Source: Qipengyuania vulgaris
GTDB taxonomy: Bacteria; Pseudomonadota; Alphaproteobacteria; Sphingomonadales; Sphingomonadaceae
DNA length: 64,000 nt
Direction of reading: 5' to 3'
Assembly (NCBI RefSeq): GCF_009827325.1
Contig: NZ_WTYC01000001.1
Coordinates: forward strand, 124,001 to 188,000
The notes under the pieces are model-generated. The model searched no databases, was not told where the DNA came from, and was given only the letters and a program-made list of their open reading frames with translations. The translations under genes and the position numbers were made by a program. This document shows, one piece after another, positions 38,305 through 47,100 of the stretch (position 1 is its first letter; each line of letters begins with the position of its first letter).

Positions 38305-38976
38305 ATGAACGAACATACCGTAAAAGCCTTCGATGAAGACATCACCCGTCTGCGCGGTCTGATCGCGGAAATGGGCGGGCTGGCCGAAGTCGCCATACAG
38401 GAAGCGCTCGATGCGCTGGTGCGGGGCGATGACGAACTCGCCAAGAAGGTCGTCAAGAACGACAAGAAGATCGACAAGCTCGAAAGCGAAGTGGACAAGC
38501 TCTCGGTTCGCATCATCGCGCTCCGGGCCCCAATGGCCGACGATCTCCGCGAAGTCATCGCCGCGTTGAAGATTGCCGGTGTCGTGGAACGCATTGGTGA
38601 TTATTCGAAGAATATCGCCAAGGCGAGCCGTCAGATCGGTGACAACCGCAAGAAGTTCGAGCCGCTGACCTTGCTACCTGCAATGGCCGAAGTCGCCAGC
38701 GAGATGGTTCACGACGTGCTGACCGCCTATGCTGCACGCGATGCCGAACTAGCACGAGAGGTGATCGCTACCGACGAGAAGGTCGATGCCTTCTACAATT
38801 CGATCTTCCGCAACCTCGTCAGCCACATGGTCGAGAACCCTTCGACCATTTCGAGTGCAGCCCAGCTGCTGTTCGTAGCGCGCAACCTTGAACGCATCGG
38901 CGACCATGCCACCAACGTGGCAGAAATGGTTCATTTCGCTGCCACGGGTACTTATCCGCCCGATGAGGACGGTTGA
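38305..38976 (+). CDS. phoU: Phosphate-specific transport system accessory protein
   Basis: The 223-aa helical protein has two related three-helix repeats, visible as [17 protein letters not shown] ... [12 protein letters not shown] in the first half and [29 protein letters not shown] ... [16 protein letters not shown] in the second. The ERIGDYxx[12 protein letters not shown] pair binds metal in PhoU. It restrains PhoR signalling when phosphate is plentiful. It is 12 bases after pstB. Confidence 0.95.
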   Translation: MNEHTVKAFDEDITRLRGLIAEMGGLAEVAIQEALDALVRGDDELAKKVVKNDKKIDKLESEVDKLSVRIIALRAPMADDLREVIAALKIAGVVERIGDYSKNIAKASRQIGDNRKKFEPLTLLPAMAEVASEMVHDVLTAYAARDAELAREVIATDEKVDAFYNSIFRNLVSHMVENPSTISSAAQLLFVARNLERIGDHATNVAEMVHFAATGTYPPDEDG

Positions 38977-39007
38977 CACAATTCTGTAGCTTGAGGGTCA
39001 TACTGCT

Positions 39008-39727
39008 GTGTCGAAGAAACTGCAGGAAGGGGCCAAGGTGCAGGCTGGCAAGCTACTTCTCGTAGAGGACGATCCCGCCCTCTCGGAACTTCTCGAATAC
39101 CGCTTTTCCAACGAGGGCTACGGCGTTCGCACCACTGCGGATGGCGATGAAGCATTGCTTCTCGCTGCGGAAGATGTGCCGGACCTGGTCATCCTCGACT
39201 GGATGATAGAAGGCACCAGCGGGATCGAAGTCTGTCGGCGCCTTCGGCGAGACAAGACCACCGCCCATGTTCCGATCATCATGCTCACTGCGCGCGAGGC
39301 GGAAGACGATCGCATTCGCGGGCTCGAAACCGGTGCCGACGATTACCTGACAAAGCCCTTTTCGCCACGCGAGCTTCTTGCACGCGTAGCAGCAGTGATG
39401 CGTCGCATCCGCCCGGTCCTCGCCGGGGAGTCCATCGAGGTAGGTGATCTGACCCTCGACCCGGTCGCCCACAAGGTGACGCGCCGGGGCAATGTTCTCA
39501 AGCTCGGACCGACCGAATACCGTCTGCTCAAGTTCTTCATGGAAAGCCCAGGCCGCGTCTTTAGCCGCAACCAGCTACTCGACGGAGTTTGGGGCACTGA
39601 AAGCGACATCGAACTGCGTACCGTCGACGTGCACATTCGCCGGCTACGCAAGGCGCTTGAGATCGACGGCGCCAAGGACCCGGTTCGCACTGTGCGCAGC
39701 GCGGGCTATTCGCTCGAAGCGGCCTGA
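39008..39727 (+). CDS. phoB: Phosphate regulon response regulator
   Basis: PhoB has an N-terminal receiver domain with LLLVEDDPALSELLEYRFSNEGY, phospho-acceptor Asp in VILDWMIEGTSG, and the late Lys in DDYLTKPFSPRELLARV. The C-terminal winged-helix DNA-binding domain has LKLGPTEYRLLKFFMESPGRVFSR. It binds Pho boxes such as those noted upstream of the porin and pstS. Two starts are plausible: GTG 39008 (239 aa) and GTG 39038 (229 aa, better ribosome binding site AGGAAGGGG, and the usual PhoB length). It converges with the extensin-like gene; the two stops abut in TGATCA. Confidence 0.94.
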   Translation: MSKKLQEGAKVQAGKLLLVEDDPALSELLEYRFSNEGYGVRTTADGDEALLLAAEDVPDLVILDWMIEGTSGIEVCRRLRRDKTTAHVPIIMLTAREAEDDRIRGLETGADDYLTKPFSPRELLARVAAVMRRIRPVLAGESIEVGDLTLDPVAHKVTRRGNVLKLGPTEYRLLKFFMESPGRVFSRNQLLDGVWGTESDIELRTVDVHIRRLRKALEIDGAKDPVRTVRSAGYSLEAA

Positions 39728-40453
39728 TCAGCGGCAGACGCCGGTCCAGCGGTCGTCCATGTCGAAGTGGAAATGATCGGCATGGGCCGCATTGTAATCG
39801 GGTGAAAGCACGGTAGAAAACGCTCCGCAGGCGCCGTCGCGCACCTCGCGCAGGAAACGTTGCTTGTCGCCTTCGCCCTGCCAATCTGACAGAACGCTGA
39901 TCCGGGTACCGTCTTCGAGAACAAATCCGGCGATATCAATTGCATTTGCGGTAGCATGTTCGCTCCACGGGCCGTCGTTCCGACCGTACAATCTGCGGCA
40001 GGAATATGATCCCAGATGCTCGATGCTGGCGACCTCGCTGCCGAACAGCTCCTGCGCCGCCGGATCGAGCGTATCGCGCTTCCACAACTCCATCGCGACC
40101 GCGACCGGACATGTAGTGGCGGGCGCTGCCGGGGTGAGCGGATAACCCGATAGCCGGGTGCGATCCCCGCGCCGACATTCGCCTTCGCCTGCCGGTTCCA
40201 GAACGTCGAAAGGAACCTCGCTTCGTTCAAGCACTGCTCGGCAGGTCGGCACGTCGTCCCTCAGTGCCACCAGCTTCTGCTGCGTGGCCCAGCCCTTCGG
40301 ATCATTGAGGTCCAGCGGCGCCCAGGGATTGTGTTCGGGGTGCGCGGCGAGCCAGCTGCGTCCGGCAATGAACAGTCCTGCCAGAACCAGCAGCAGCAGC
40401 ACGCGCCGGTCGAAGATGAACGTTCCGATGCGCCGCGAAAAGGTGAGTTTCAA
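39728..40453 (-). CDS. Extensin-like C-terminal domain protein, membrane-anchored
   Basis: The 241-aa protein has an N-terminal membrane segment (RRVLLLLVLAGLFIAG) and a C-terminal domain with RLYGRNDGPWSEHATANAIDIAGFVLEDG and HADHFHFDMD. The HxxxxAxD and HADHFHxD pattern is that of the extensin-like domain, related to D-Ala-D-Ala carboxypeptidases of the LAS type; it probably acts on the cell wall, with activity unproven. Four or more cysteines suggest disulfides outside the membrane. The start appears to be TTG 40453, overlapping the LysE stop (TTGA); no ATG or GTG gives the anchor. Confidence 0.75.
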   Translation of the reverse strand: MKLTFSRRIGTFIFDRRVLLLLVLAGLFIAGRSWLAAHPEHNPWAPLDLNDPKGWATQQKLVALRDDVPTCRAVLERSEVPFDVLEPAGEGECRRGDRTRLSGYPLTPAAPATTCPVAVAMELWKRDTLDPAAQELFGSEVASIEHLGSYSCRRLYGRNDGPWSEHATANAIDIAGFVLEDGTRISVLSDWQGEGDKQRFLREVRDGACGAFSTVLSPDYNAAHADHFHFDMDDRWTGVCR

Positions 40454-41088
40454 AGCTGCGTCCCATAGAGATCGGCCGCGATTGCAGCCGCTATCAGGAT
40501 AAATACGATCCCGATGGCCCGATCGATCCAGCGCCGTGTGGCGGCGCGCTCCATTGTCTTTGCCAGCCGCTTGCCCGCACCGATGTATAACCAGCCAACC
40601 AGTAGATCGAGCACCAGTGCGATAACCGCGAGAACAAGGATCTGCCACCCGACCGCCCTACCCGGATCGACGAAGGGCGGAATGATCGCGACCATGTATA
40701 CGAGCGACTTGGGGTTGCCGATCGCAACTGCAATCCCTTCGCGGAAGGCGTGTGCCGAGGGCTGTTGTGCCGGTTCGGCATTATCATCCGCGACCGCGTG
40801 GAAGGAGTGGCGGACAGCCTTTACGCCGAGCCATGCAAGATAGAGAACCCCAACGACAGCAAGCAGACGAAAGGCCAACGGATAGGTTCTGGCCAAAGTG
40901 CCAAGACCCAGCGCAGCGGCTAACCACCATACAATATAGCCGATCTGCATGCCCAATAGCGCGGCCCAACCGGATCGTGCCCCGCGCCAGACCGCCTGGC
41001 CCATGACGAACATCATGGAGGGGCCGGGCACGATGCTGGTCGTGGCGGTCACGAGTGCAAAGGCCAGCAGTCTTTCCGGATCGAACAT
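40450..41088 (-). CDS. LysE family amino acid/metabolite exporter
   Basis: The 212-aa membrane protein has six predicted helices. Near the N-terminus is the LysE/RhtB signature PGPSMMFVMGQAVWRGARSGWAALLGM, and IGNPKSLVYMVAIIPPFVDP lies in the middle. Such exporters expel amino acids (lysine, threonine, homoserine) or related solutes. The substrate is not predictable. The ATG at 41088 starts MFDPERLLAFALV; a longer reading to 41154 adds a non-hydrophobic, Arg-rich stretch and is rejected. Confidence 0.87.
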   Translation of the reverse strand: MFDPERLLAFALVTATTSIVPGPSMMFVMGQAVWRGARSGWAALLGMQIGYIVWWLAAALGLGTLARTYPLAFRLLAVVGVLYLAWLGVKAVRHSFHAVADDNAEPAQQPSAHAFREGIAVAIGNPKSLVYMVAIIPPFVDPGRAVGWQILVLAVIALVLDLLVGWLYIGAGKRLAKTMERAATRRWIDRAIGIVFILIAAAIAADLYGTQL

Positions 41089-41163
41089 GGCGCGCGCCCT
41101 AGCGATCGTCTCAATGGAAGTCGCGCGATTTCGGGATGATGCGCGCCGCATCACTTCGGCATG

Positions 41164-42600
41164 TCACGTGAGTTCTTCCAGACGCTCCTTCACTGCGGCG
41201 AGATCGGCGTCGAACAGCCGGGCCTGTTCATCACGCGCTGCGCCATCCAGGCGGAGCAGGTAAGAGGGGTGCGCGGTGACCCAGAGCTCGCTGCCGTCCT
41301 CCAACGCAATGGGCGCGCCCCGGACCTTCGAAATACTTACCGTCTTGCCCAGCATGCCTCGCGCCGCGCTCGCCCCCATGGCGAGCACAATCTTGGGCTG
41401 CACGATTGCCCGTTCGCTCTCGATCCACCAGCGGCATGTGTCGATCTCCTTTGCGCCCGGGTTCTGGTGCAGCCGCCGCTTGCCCCGCTGGACGTATTTG
41501 AAATGCTTGACCGCATTGGTGACGTAGGATGCACGGCGGTCGATACCGACCTTGTCGAGGTGCACGTCGAGCAATTGTCCGGCCGGGCCGACGAAGGGGC
41601 GGCCCGACCGGTCCTCCTGGTCGCCCGGCTGTTCGCCCACGATCATCAGTGCGGCATTCTGCGGCCCCTCACCCATCACCGGTTGGTTATCGAGACTGCC
41701 GATGGGGCACTTGCGGCAGGCGTGTATCGCCTTGTCGATCTCCCCCAGCGTTTCGGGACGTTCCTCGAATTCCAACGTGCCCTTCTCGACCATGGCGGCC
41801 TCCCGCTTCTGCGCGCCCGCCACCAGTTCGGGAATGAGCGCGGCTTCGGGCATGTTTTTCCAATACTTCTTGGGCATTTCCTTGAGCATGGCCCCGATCT
41901 TCAAACGCGCAGGGTTGAAGATCGATGCGTAATAGGTGCGCCAGAGATCTTCCATCGGATCGCCGCCAGGCGCATCGCTGCGCTGCGCGGGCGGGCCTTC
42001 GGACATGGTCTCTCCATCCCAGTGCAGGCTACCGCGCGGGGTCAGGATCGACCAGCGCATGTTGGCAAAGCGCCGCATAAAGAAACCCGCGTTGGCGCGC
42101 AGGATGTGATGCTCGGGTTGGAACCAGGCGACGTAATGCTCGCCTGCCTCTTCCTTTTCGCTTTCCACCAGCCGGAAGCGGACAAAGGCGTGCATCTTGT
42201 GGCTGTCGCGCCGAACGTTCTTGTCGAGTTCTTCTATCCGACGAACATCGGAATCGGCCTTGTCCTCCATAATGCCGGGATTGGCCTGCAGCCGCCACAG
42301 AAGGCGATAGAGGACCGCAAAACGTTCGGTATCGGAATGGAGAATGGCGTTGCGCGCCAGCTGCACGAAGCGGCGATTTGCGCGAACAATAGGCGCACTT
42401 TCGGGCGGCACAGGCATCCTGCGTTCCCCATCTGCGAAGAGATCACCGCTGCCCCCCGGCTCTACCCAGGCGATCCGGTCGGGCGGCACGTCGCACTGGA
42501 CAAGCGCACGCGCTCTCTCACGCCAGAAGTCGAAATCGTCTGCTTCAGGCAGATGCACCACGTAATAGGTGCCGAGCTTGACCTGCCGGAGCGCGGTCAT
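41164..42600 (-). CDS. UdgX-type uracil-DNA glycosylase with N-terminal DUF4130 domain
   Basis: The 478-aa protein has an N-terminal DUF4130-like half (about residues 1-270) and a C-terminal UdgX domain. In the latter are CRKC (295-298), likely iron-sulfur ligands, GEQPGDQED (322-330), and KRRLHQNP with His378. In UdgX, a histidine in this KRR-loop forms a covalent bond with deoxyribose after removing uracil, so the protein stays attached to uracil-containing DNA. HPSYLLR lies near the C-terminus. The gene overlaps the radical-SAM gene by four bases; this two-gene pairing is widespread. Confidence 0.88.
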   Translation of the reverse strand: MTALRQVKLGTYYVVHLPEADDFDFWRERARALVQCDVPPDRIAWVEPGGSGDLFADGERRMPVPPESAPIVRANRRFVQLARNAILHSDTERFAVLYRLLWRLQANPGIMEDKADSDVRRIEELDKNVRRDSHKMHAFVRFRLVESEKEEAGEHYVAWFQPEHHILRANAGFFMRRFANMRWSILTPRGSLHWDGETMSEGPPAQRSDAPGGDPMEDLWRTYYASIFNPARLKIGAMLKEMPKKYWKNMPEAALIPELVAGAQKREAAMVEKGTLEFEERPETLGEIDKAIHACRKCPIGSLDNQPVMGEGPQNAALMIVGEQPGDQEDRSGRPFVGPAGQLLDVHLDKVGIDRRASYVTNAVKHFKYVQRGKRRLHQNPGAKEIDTCRWWIESERAIVQPKIVLAMGASAARGMLGKTVSISKVRGAPIALEDGSELWVTAHPSYLLRLDGAARDEQARLFDADLAAVKERLEELT

Positions 42601-43841
42601 GCTGCAAACAGCTCCAGTTGCTCGGTCCTTGGCGCAAGCAGGCTGCGCAGGTCGGCGCGGTCGGTCAGCATCACCGGCCGCCAGTCCACGGTGCAGATGA
42701 AAGGTCGGACCTTGGTGATCGACTGCGTGAGCAACGCCACATCGTCGAGCCTCAGCGCACGGTGACGGCGGCTCGCCAATATCTTGGCGACCGCTTTCAC
42801 CCCGAGGCCCGGCACACGCAGCAATTGCTCCTTGCTCGCCCGATTTACATCGACCGGAAACGCCTCACGGAATTTCAGAGCCCAGGCGAGCTTGGGATCG
42901 ATATCGAGCGGCAGGTTGCCGTCCGCCTCGGTCGCCTGCATAACTTCCGACGGCTTGTATCCATAGAAGCGCATCAGCCAGTCCGACTGGTAAAGCCGGT
43001 GTTCGCGGATCAGCGGCGGACGCTTCAAGGGAAGCACCGCGCTCGCATCGGGGATTGGCGAGAAGGCACTGTAATACACGCGGCGCAGGCGAAAATTGTC
43101 GTAGAGTCGGCTTGCCTTGCCCACGATATCGGCATCGGTCGCGGCGTCTGCGCCGACGATCATCTGCGTCGATTGGCCTGCGGGGGCGAAGCGCGGTGCG
43201 TACTTGAACCTCTTGCGCGCGTCTTTCGCTTCGGCGAGATCCGATCTCACCTTGCCCATCGCGCCTTCGATCTGGCGTGCGTCCTTGTCGGGCGCGAGGC
43301 GGGTGAGACCGCTATCGGTCGGCAGTTCGACATTGATCGAGACGCGGTCGGCATAAAGCCCCGCCTGATGAACGATCTCCGCATCCGCTTCGGGGATGGT
43401 CTTGAGATGGATGTAGCCGCGAAAATCATGCTCCTCGCGCAATATCCGGGCGACCTCGACGATCTGCTCCATCGTGTGGTTCGAGTTCTTCACGATACCC
43501 GAGGAGAGGAACAACCCCTCGATATAGTTGCGCCGGTAGAAAGCGAGCGTGAGATCGACCACTTCCTGCGGATTGAAACGGGCGCGCGCCACGTTCGAGC
43601 TCTTTCGATTGACGCAGTAATGGCAGTCGAACACGCAGTGATTGGTCAGCAATATCTTGAGTAGAGAAATGCAGCGGCCATCGGGCGCATAAGCGTGACA
43701 GATACCCATCCCCTCGGTCGAACCTATGCCCTTGCCAGCAAGACTGTTCTTCTTCGCTGTGCCGGAAGATGCACAGGAAGCATCGTATTTCGCCGCATCC
43801 GCGAGAATCCCGAGCTTTTGAAGAACAGAGTGGGCAGCCAT
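42597..43841 (-). CDS. Putative DNA modification/repair radical SAM protein
   Basis: The 414-aa protein has the radical-SAM cluster motif CVFDCHYC (CxxxCxxC), preceded by KILLTNH, and a C-terminal helix-hairpin-helix region LLRVPGLGVKAVAKIL (DNA-binding type). It belongs to the family that usually travels with the DUF4130-UdgX gene, here overlapping its start (ATGA). The reaction is unknown. The start at 43841 gives MAAHSVLQKLGILADAAKYDASC, matching the family N-terminus; an ATG at 43889 is possible but has no ribosome binding site. Confidence 0.85.
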   Translation of the reverse strand: MAAHSVLQKLGILADAAKYDASCASSGTAKKNSLAGKGIGSTEGMGICHAYAPDGRCISLLKILLTNHCVFDCHYCVNRKSSNVARARFNPQEVVDLTLAFYRRNYIEGLFLSSGIVKNSNHTMEQIVEVARILREEHDFRGYIHLKTIPEADAEIVHQAGLYADRVSINVELPTDSGLTRLAPDKDARQIEGAMGKVRSDLAEAKDARKRFKYAPRFAPAGQSTQMIVGADAATDADIVGKASRLYDNFRLRRVYYSAFSPIPDASAVLPLKRPPLIREHRLYQSDWLMRFYGYKPSEVMQATEADGNLPLDIDPKLAWALKFREAFPVDVNRASKEQLLRVPGLGVKAVAKILASRRHRALRLDDVALLTQSITKVRPFICTVDWRPVMLTDRADLRSLLAPRTEQLELFAA

Positions 43842-43993
43842 TTGTTCGCTATACGTTCCGCCACGGGATTCGCCAATGTCAAAAGGCATATGAAAGGCAG
43901 CAAGCCATTTTCTAACGCTGTATCAACCATGTCATCGAAGTCCATCTTAACCATTCCAAGGCAGGTTTTACCGGCGTTAAGAAGGACAAGTGC

Positions 43994-44392
43994 TTGGCCC
44001 TATTCCAGAAATCACCCGCGCTGAAGCAGGGCGAGCGTCGTGCCGTGCAGCGATACACGGTCGATTGCGCGGCGAAGCTCAAAATGCCCGGGGGCGATCG
44101 CAAAGGCCGTCTGTCGGATCTTTCTGAAGCAGGTGCGCGCTTCGATACGCAAGACCCACCGCAGAAAGGCGTATCGGGTTTACTGGCATGGGGCGATCAC
44201 GAGTTTTTCGGCAAGATTGCTTGGGCGAACGAAAACAGCTGCGGTATGATCTTCGAACGTCCCATTCCGCCATCCATCGTGGAAAGCACGTGCGAGATAG
44301 TGGAAGTGCAGGCCGGTCCGGTGGCGAATTTCGGCAACATTCCCGTTGCCAAACGCGGTCGCCGAGCCTCCCTCGTCTCGCGCGACAGCTGA
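43994..44392 (+). CDS. PilZ-domain-like protein
   Basis: The 132-aa protein starts at TTG (AAGGA eight bases upstream) and contains QGERRAVQRYTVDCAAKLKM followed by GRLSDLSEAGARFD. The RxxxR-like ERRAVQR and DLSEAGAR (D/NxSxxG) elements match the c-di-GMP-binding PilZ pattern. It may act as a cyclic-di-GMP receptor. It is divergent from the radical-SAM gene. The TTG start is the only one that fits; alternatives are later. Confidence 0.75.
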   Translation: MALFQKSPALKQGERRAVQRYTVDCAAKLKMPGGDRKGRLSDLSEAGARFDTQDPPQKGVSGLLAWGDHEFFGKIAWANENSCGMIFERPIPPSIVESTCEIVEVQAGPVANFGNIPVAKRGRRASLVSRDS

Positions 44393-44447
44393 CACGTTCA
44401 GCCCGGTGCAACCTTGTCTGCTGCACCCGCGTGAAGGAGGCAAATTC

Positions 44448-44795
44448 ATGAAATCTTTCGTTACCGCCGGCTTGGCGCTGTCGGCCCTGCCCTGTGCTTT
44501 ATCCGCGCAGGACTACTCCGCTGACAACGAGAACCGCGATACATCCTTCAAACGCTGTGTCTCGGCAACAACGCTCGTGCCTCCGTTCAACAATACACCC
44601 GGCGCCCTCGAACAATCGCGTGTTGCAGCGACCACGGTCGAGAGCATCCGCCATCGTCGCGGAGAGGCCGCTTATCGCGTGTGCAACACCAGCGCATTGG
44701 CTCCGGAAATTTCGCAGGTCCAGGGTATCGACGAGAAGCCACTCACCGACGAGGAAATGCGTAAACTCGATCCCCAGGGCACTCCTGCCGACTAG
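44448..44795 (+). CDS. Small exported protein, unknown
   Basis: The 115-aa protein has a signal peptide (MKSFVTAGLALSALPCALSAQD) and a short mature part with two cysteines and the patterns FKRCVSATTLVPPF and AAYRVCNTSAL. No domain is recognised. It has a strong ribosome binding site GGAGG. It lies 56 bases after the PilZ gene. Confidence 0.65.
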   Translation: MKSFVTAGLALSALPCALSAQDYSADNENRDTSFKRCVSATTLVPPFNNTPGALEQSRVAATTVESIRHRRGEAAYRVCNTSALAPEISQVQGIDEKPLTDEEMRKLDPQGTPAD

Positions 44796-44873
44796 GGCAC
44801 AATCCAGGATGGCAGCCGGGACCAAATGTGGGCCTCACTCATTGAGAGATTAAACCCCACTTAGGAGACCCTC

Positions 44874-45359
44874 ATGAAACATGCCGAAGGCAATCCCGAC
44901 GAACTCAAGACGAAATTCTGGAAGGCGCTGGCCGACAGCCCGTTCCTTTTTCTCCAGCTTAATGGTGACAGCTCCACAGCCGTCCCGATGAGTCCCCAGC
45001 TCGACAAGGATGCAAACAGCTCGATCTGGTTCTTCACCCATACCAAGAGCGATTTCTGCAAGCTCGGCCCGGTGACCGCGACCTTTGAAAGCAAGGGCCA
45101 CGATATCTTCGCCCGCTTCAACGGAAATCTGGTCAAGGAAACCAGCCAGGAACGCTTCGATCAGTTCTGGAACAACTTCGTCGAAGCCTGGTACGATGGC
45201 GGCAAGGACGATCCCGACATCTTCTTCATGCGCATGGATTTGGGCGACGCCGAAATCTGGAACGGGGACATAGGCCTGCTCAACACAGCTAAGATGGCAC
45301 TCGGCATGAACGTCCACGAAGAGGCGGAAGAACGCCACGTCGACAAGGTCAACATCTGA
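44874..45359 (+). CDS. Pyridoxamine 5'-phosphate oxidase-like (general stress) protein
   Basis: The 161-aa protein contains KFWKALADSPFLFLQLNGD, SSIWFFTHTKSDF and HDIFARFNGNLVKETSQERFDQFWNNFVEAWYDGG, matching the split-barrel FMN fold of the stress-protein-26-like PNPOx family. Its true cofactor may be FMN or F420; substrate is unknown. GGAGA precedes the ATG. Its terminator is at 45387-45420. Confidence 0.82.
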   Translation: MKHAEGNPDELKTKFWKALADSPFLFLQLNGDSSTAVPMSPQLDKDANSSIWFFTHTKSDFCKLGPVTATFESKGHDIFARFNGNLVKETSQERFDQFWNNFVEAWYDGGKDDPDIFFMRMDLGDAEIWNGDIGLLNTAKMALGMNVHEEAEERHVDKVNI

Positions 45360-45386
45360 CCCGCCCGTAGCAGTGATACGAACTGA

Positions 45387-45420
45387 AAAGGCCGCTCCGA
45401 TTGGGGCGGCCCTTTCTTGT
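45387..45420. terminator. Bidirectional terminator between convergent genes
   Basis: Arms 45387-45398 and 45403-45415 form a GC-rich stem with a one-base bulge and a four-base loop, flanked by A- and T-rich runs on both sides. It lies between the stress-type gene (plus) and the permease (minus), so it can serve both. Confidence 0.75.
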
Positions 45421-45424
45421 TAGG

Positions 45425-46998
45425 TTAAGCCTTCGGCGGATGGATGGGAATCATCGTTTCCTCACCCGCAACATCGTCGATGACTTCAACAATACCCTGT
45501 CCGAGATGGCTGTTTCTCCGGCCATAGCCGAAATATACGACCAGCCCGATCACCGTCCATACTGGCAACACCATCATCGCAGCGCTTGGCAGGTTGAGGA
45601 ACAGGAAGGCGCATCCGCCGATGGTTGCCGGTCCGACAAGCCAGAGCATGGGCGTACGGAAATCGCGTTTCCTGTCAGGCGCAGTCCGTCGCAACACCAT
45701 CACCGCAACTGCCACCATCAGGAAGGCGTATAGAGTACCGGCATTGGCAATATCCGCCAGCTGGCCGACTGGGAAGAAAGCTGCACCCACGGCCACGATT
45801 ACCCCCGTCAGGATGGTCACGACATAGTCTTCCAGCGTGGATGCACTTTCGAAAGTCCCTCAGGCAGCAGCCCGTCACGGCTCATCACGAAAAAGATGCG
45901 CGTCTGAGCGAACAGCAGCACGAGAATTACCGAAGGTAGAGCCAGGAAAGCGGCAATGCCCAGCATGTTGCCGATCCCCGAAAACCCGATCTGGCGAAGG
46001 ACATGGGCCAATGCCTCATTCGAACAGACCAGTGCATCGGAATATGCCGGAAGCGCGCATTGCCGCGCCAATTCTTCGGACCCTGCCGGGAAGGGAATTC
46101 CCCCCGGCCCCATGATGGGCTGTCCGCCGATCGTACCGATCGCTCCAGCCGCCACCAAGATGTAGAAGACGGTGCAGAATACCAGCGAACCGACGAGGCC
46201 GATCGGCACATTGCGTTGCGGGTTCTTCGTCTCTTCCGCCGCCGTGGAAACCGCATCGAAGCCGACATAGGCGAAGAAAATCGTAGCCGCCGCACCGACC
46301 GCGCCCACACCCGTACCGAAACCACCGAAAATGCCGGCGGGCAGGAACGGGTTGAACTTGTCCGGATCGAAATAGGCGCTGGTCAGCGTCAGTCCGATGA
46401 AGACGGTCAGCGCTGCCACCTTGATCGCAACAAGGATCGCGTTGACCTTGGCACTTTCGCTGGTGCCAATCATCAGCAACCACGTCACGAGCAGGGCGAT
46501 GACGAACGCGGGAAGATTGATGAAACCGCCGGGCTCGCCGCCCAACGCGAGCGGCCCAGCAGCCAACCACTGCGGCAAAGCGATACCGAGGAATTCGTTC
46601 AGGATCGTCCCGCTGAAATAGCCCGACCAGCCTACGGAAACTGCCGATGCTGCGATGGCATATTCGAGGATCAGCGCCCAACCAACCGTCCAGGCGAGCA
46701 ATTCGCCCATAGTGGCATAGCTATAGGTATAGGCGGAGCCCGCTACCGGTATCATCGAGGCGATTTCGGCGTAGCATAATGCGGCGACGATACAGACCGC
46801 CCCCGCTATGACAAAGGCCAGCATCAGACCCGGGCCCGCTTTCTGGGCACCGGCAGAGGTCAGCACGAATATCCCCGTGCCGATGATGCAACCTATGCCG
46901 AACAACATGAGCTGCAGCGCGCCTAACGAACGGTGCAGGGACTTCTTTTGCGCCGCCGCCAAGATGGCGTCGAGCGGCTTCACTCTGTCGAGGATCAT
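45425..46998 (-). pseudogene. APC-family amino acid permease, frameshifted
   Basis: The first part (46998 to 45817) is a normal APC permease N-terminus: LGALQLMLFGIGCIIGTGIFVLTS, about ten hydrophobic helices, and FFAYVGFDAVSTAAEETKNPQRNVP. It then runs into KVHPRWKTMS and a stop at 45817. The continuation, VVTILTGVIVAVGAAFFPVGQLADI, is in another frame from about 45826 to 45425 and gives the last two or three helices. Family proteins read HPRWKTPYVVTILTG, so one or four bases are missing near 45826-45832. Together they would encode about 525 aa. This could be a real broken gene or a sequence error. Confidence 0.8.
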
Positions 46999-47046
46999 TT
47001 CTGGCCGATGGGCTCCACCGGTCCGCAGCGGGCCCTCCCCGCTCTG

Positions 47047-47086
47047 CCAACCGGAGTGCGCTCAATACGCGCGATTCTCCGGTTGG
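47047..47086. repeat. Inverted repeat between the NSS and APC transporter genes
   Basis: Perfect ten-base arms (47047-47056 and 47077-47086) with a 20-base loop sit just past the end of the NSS gene. No T-tract follows on the minus strand, so terminator function is uncertain. Confidence 0.5.
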
Positions 47087-47100
47087 AAAAGAGAGATTCG

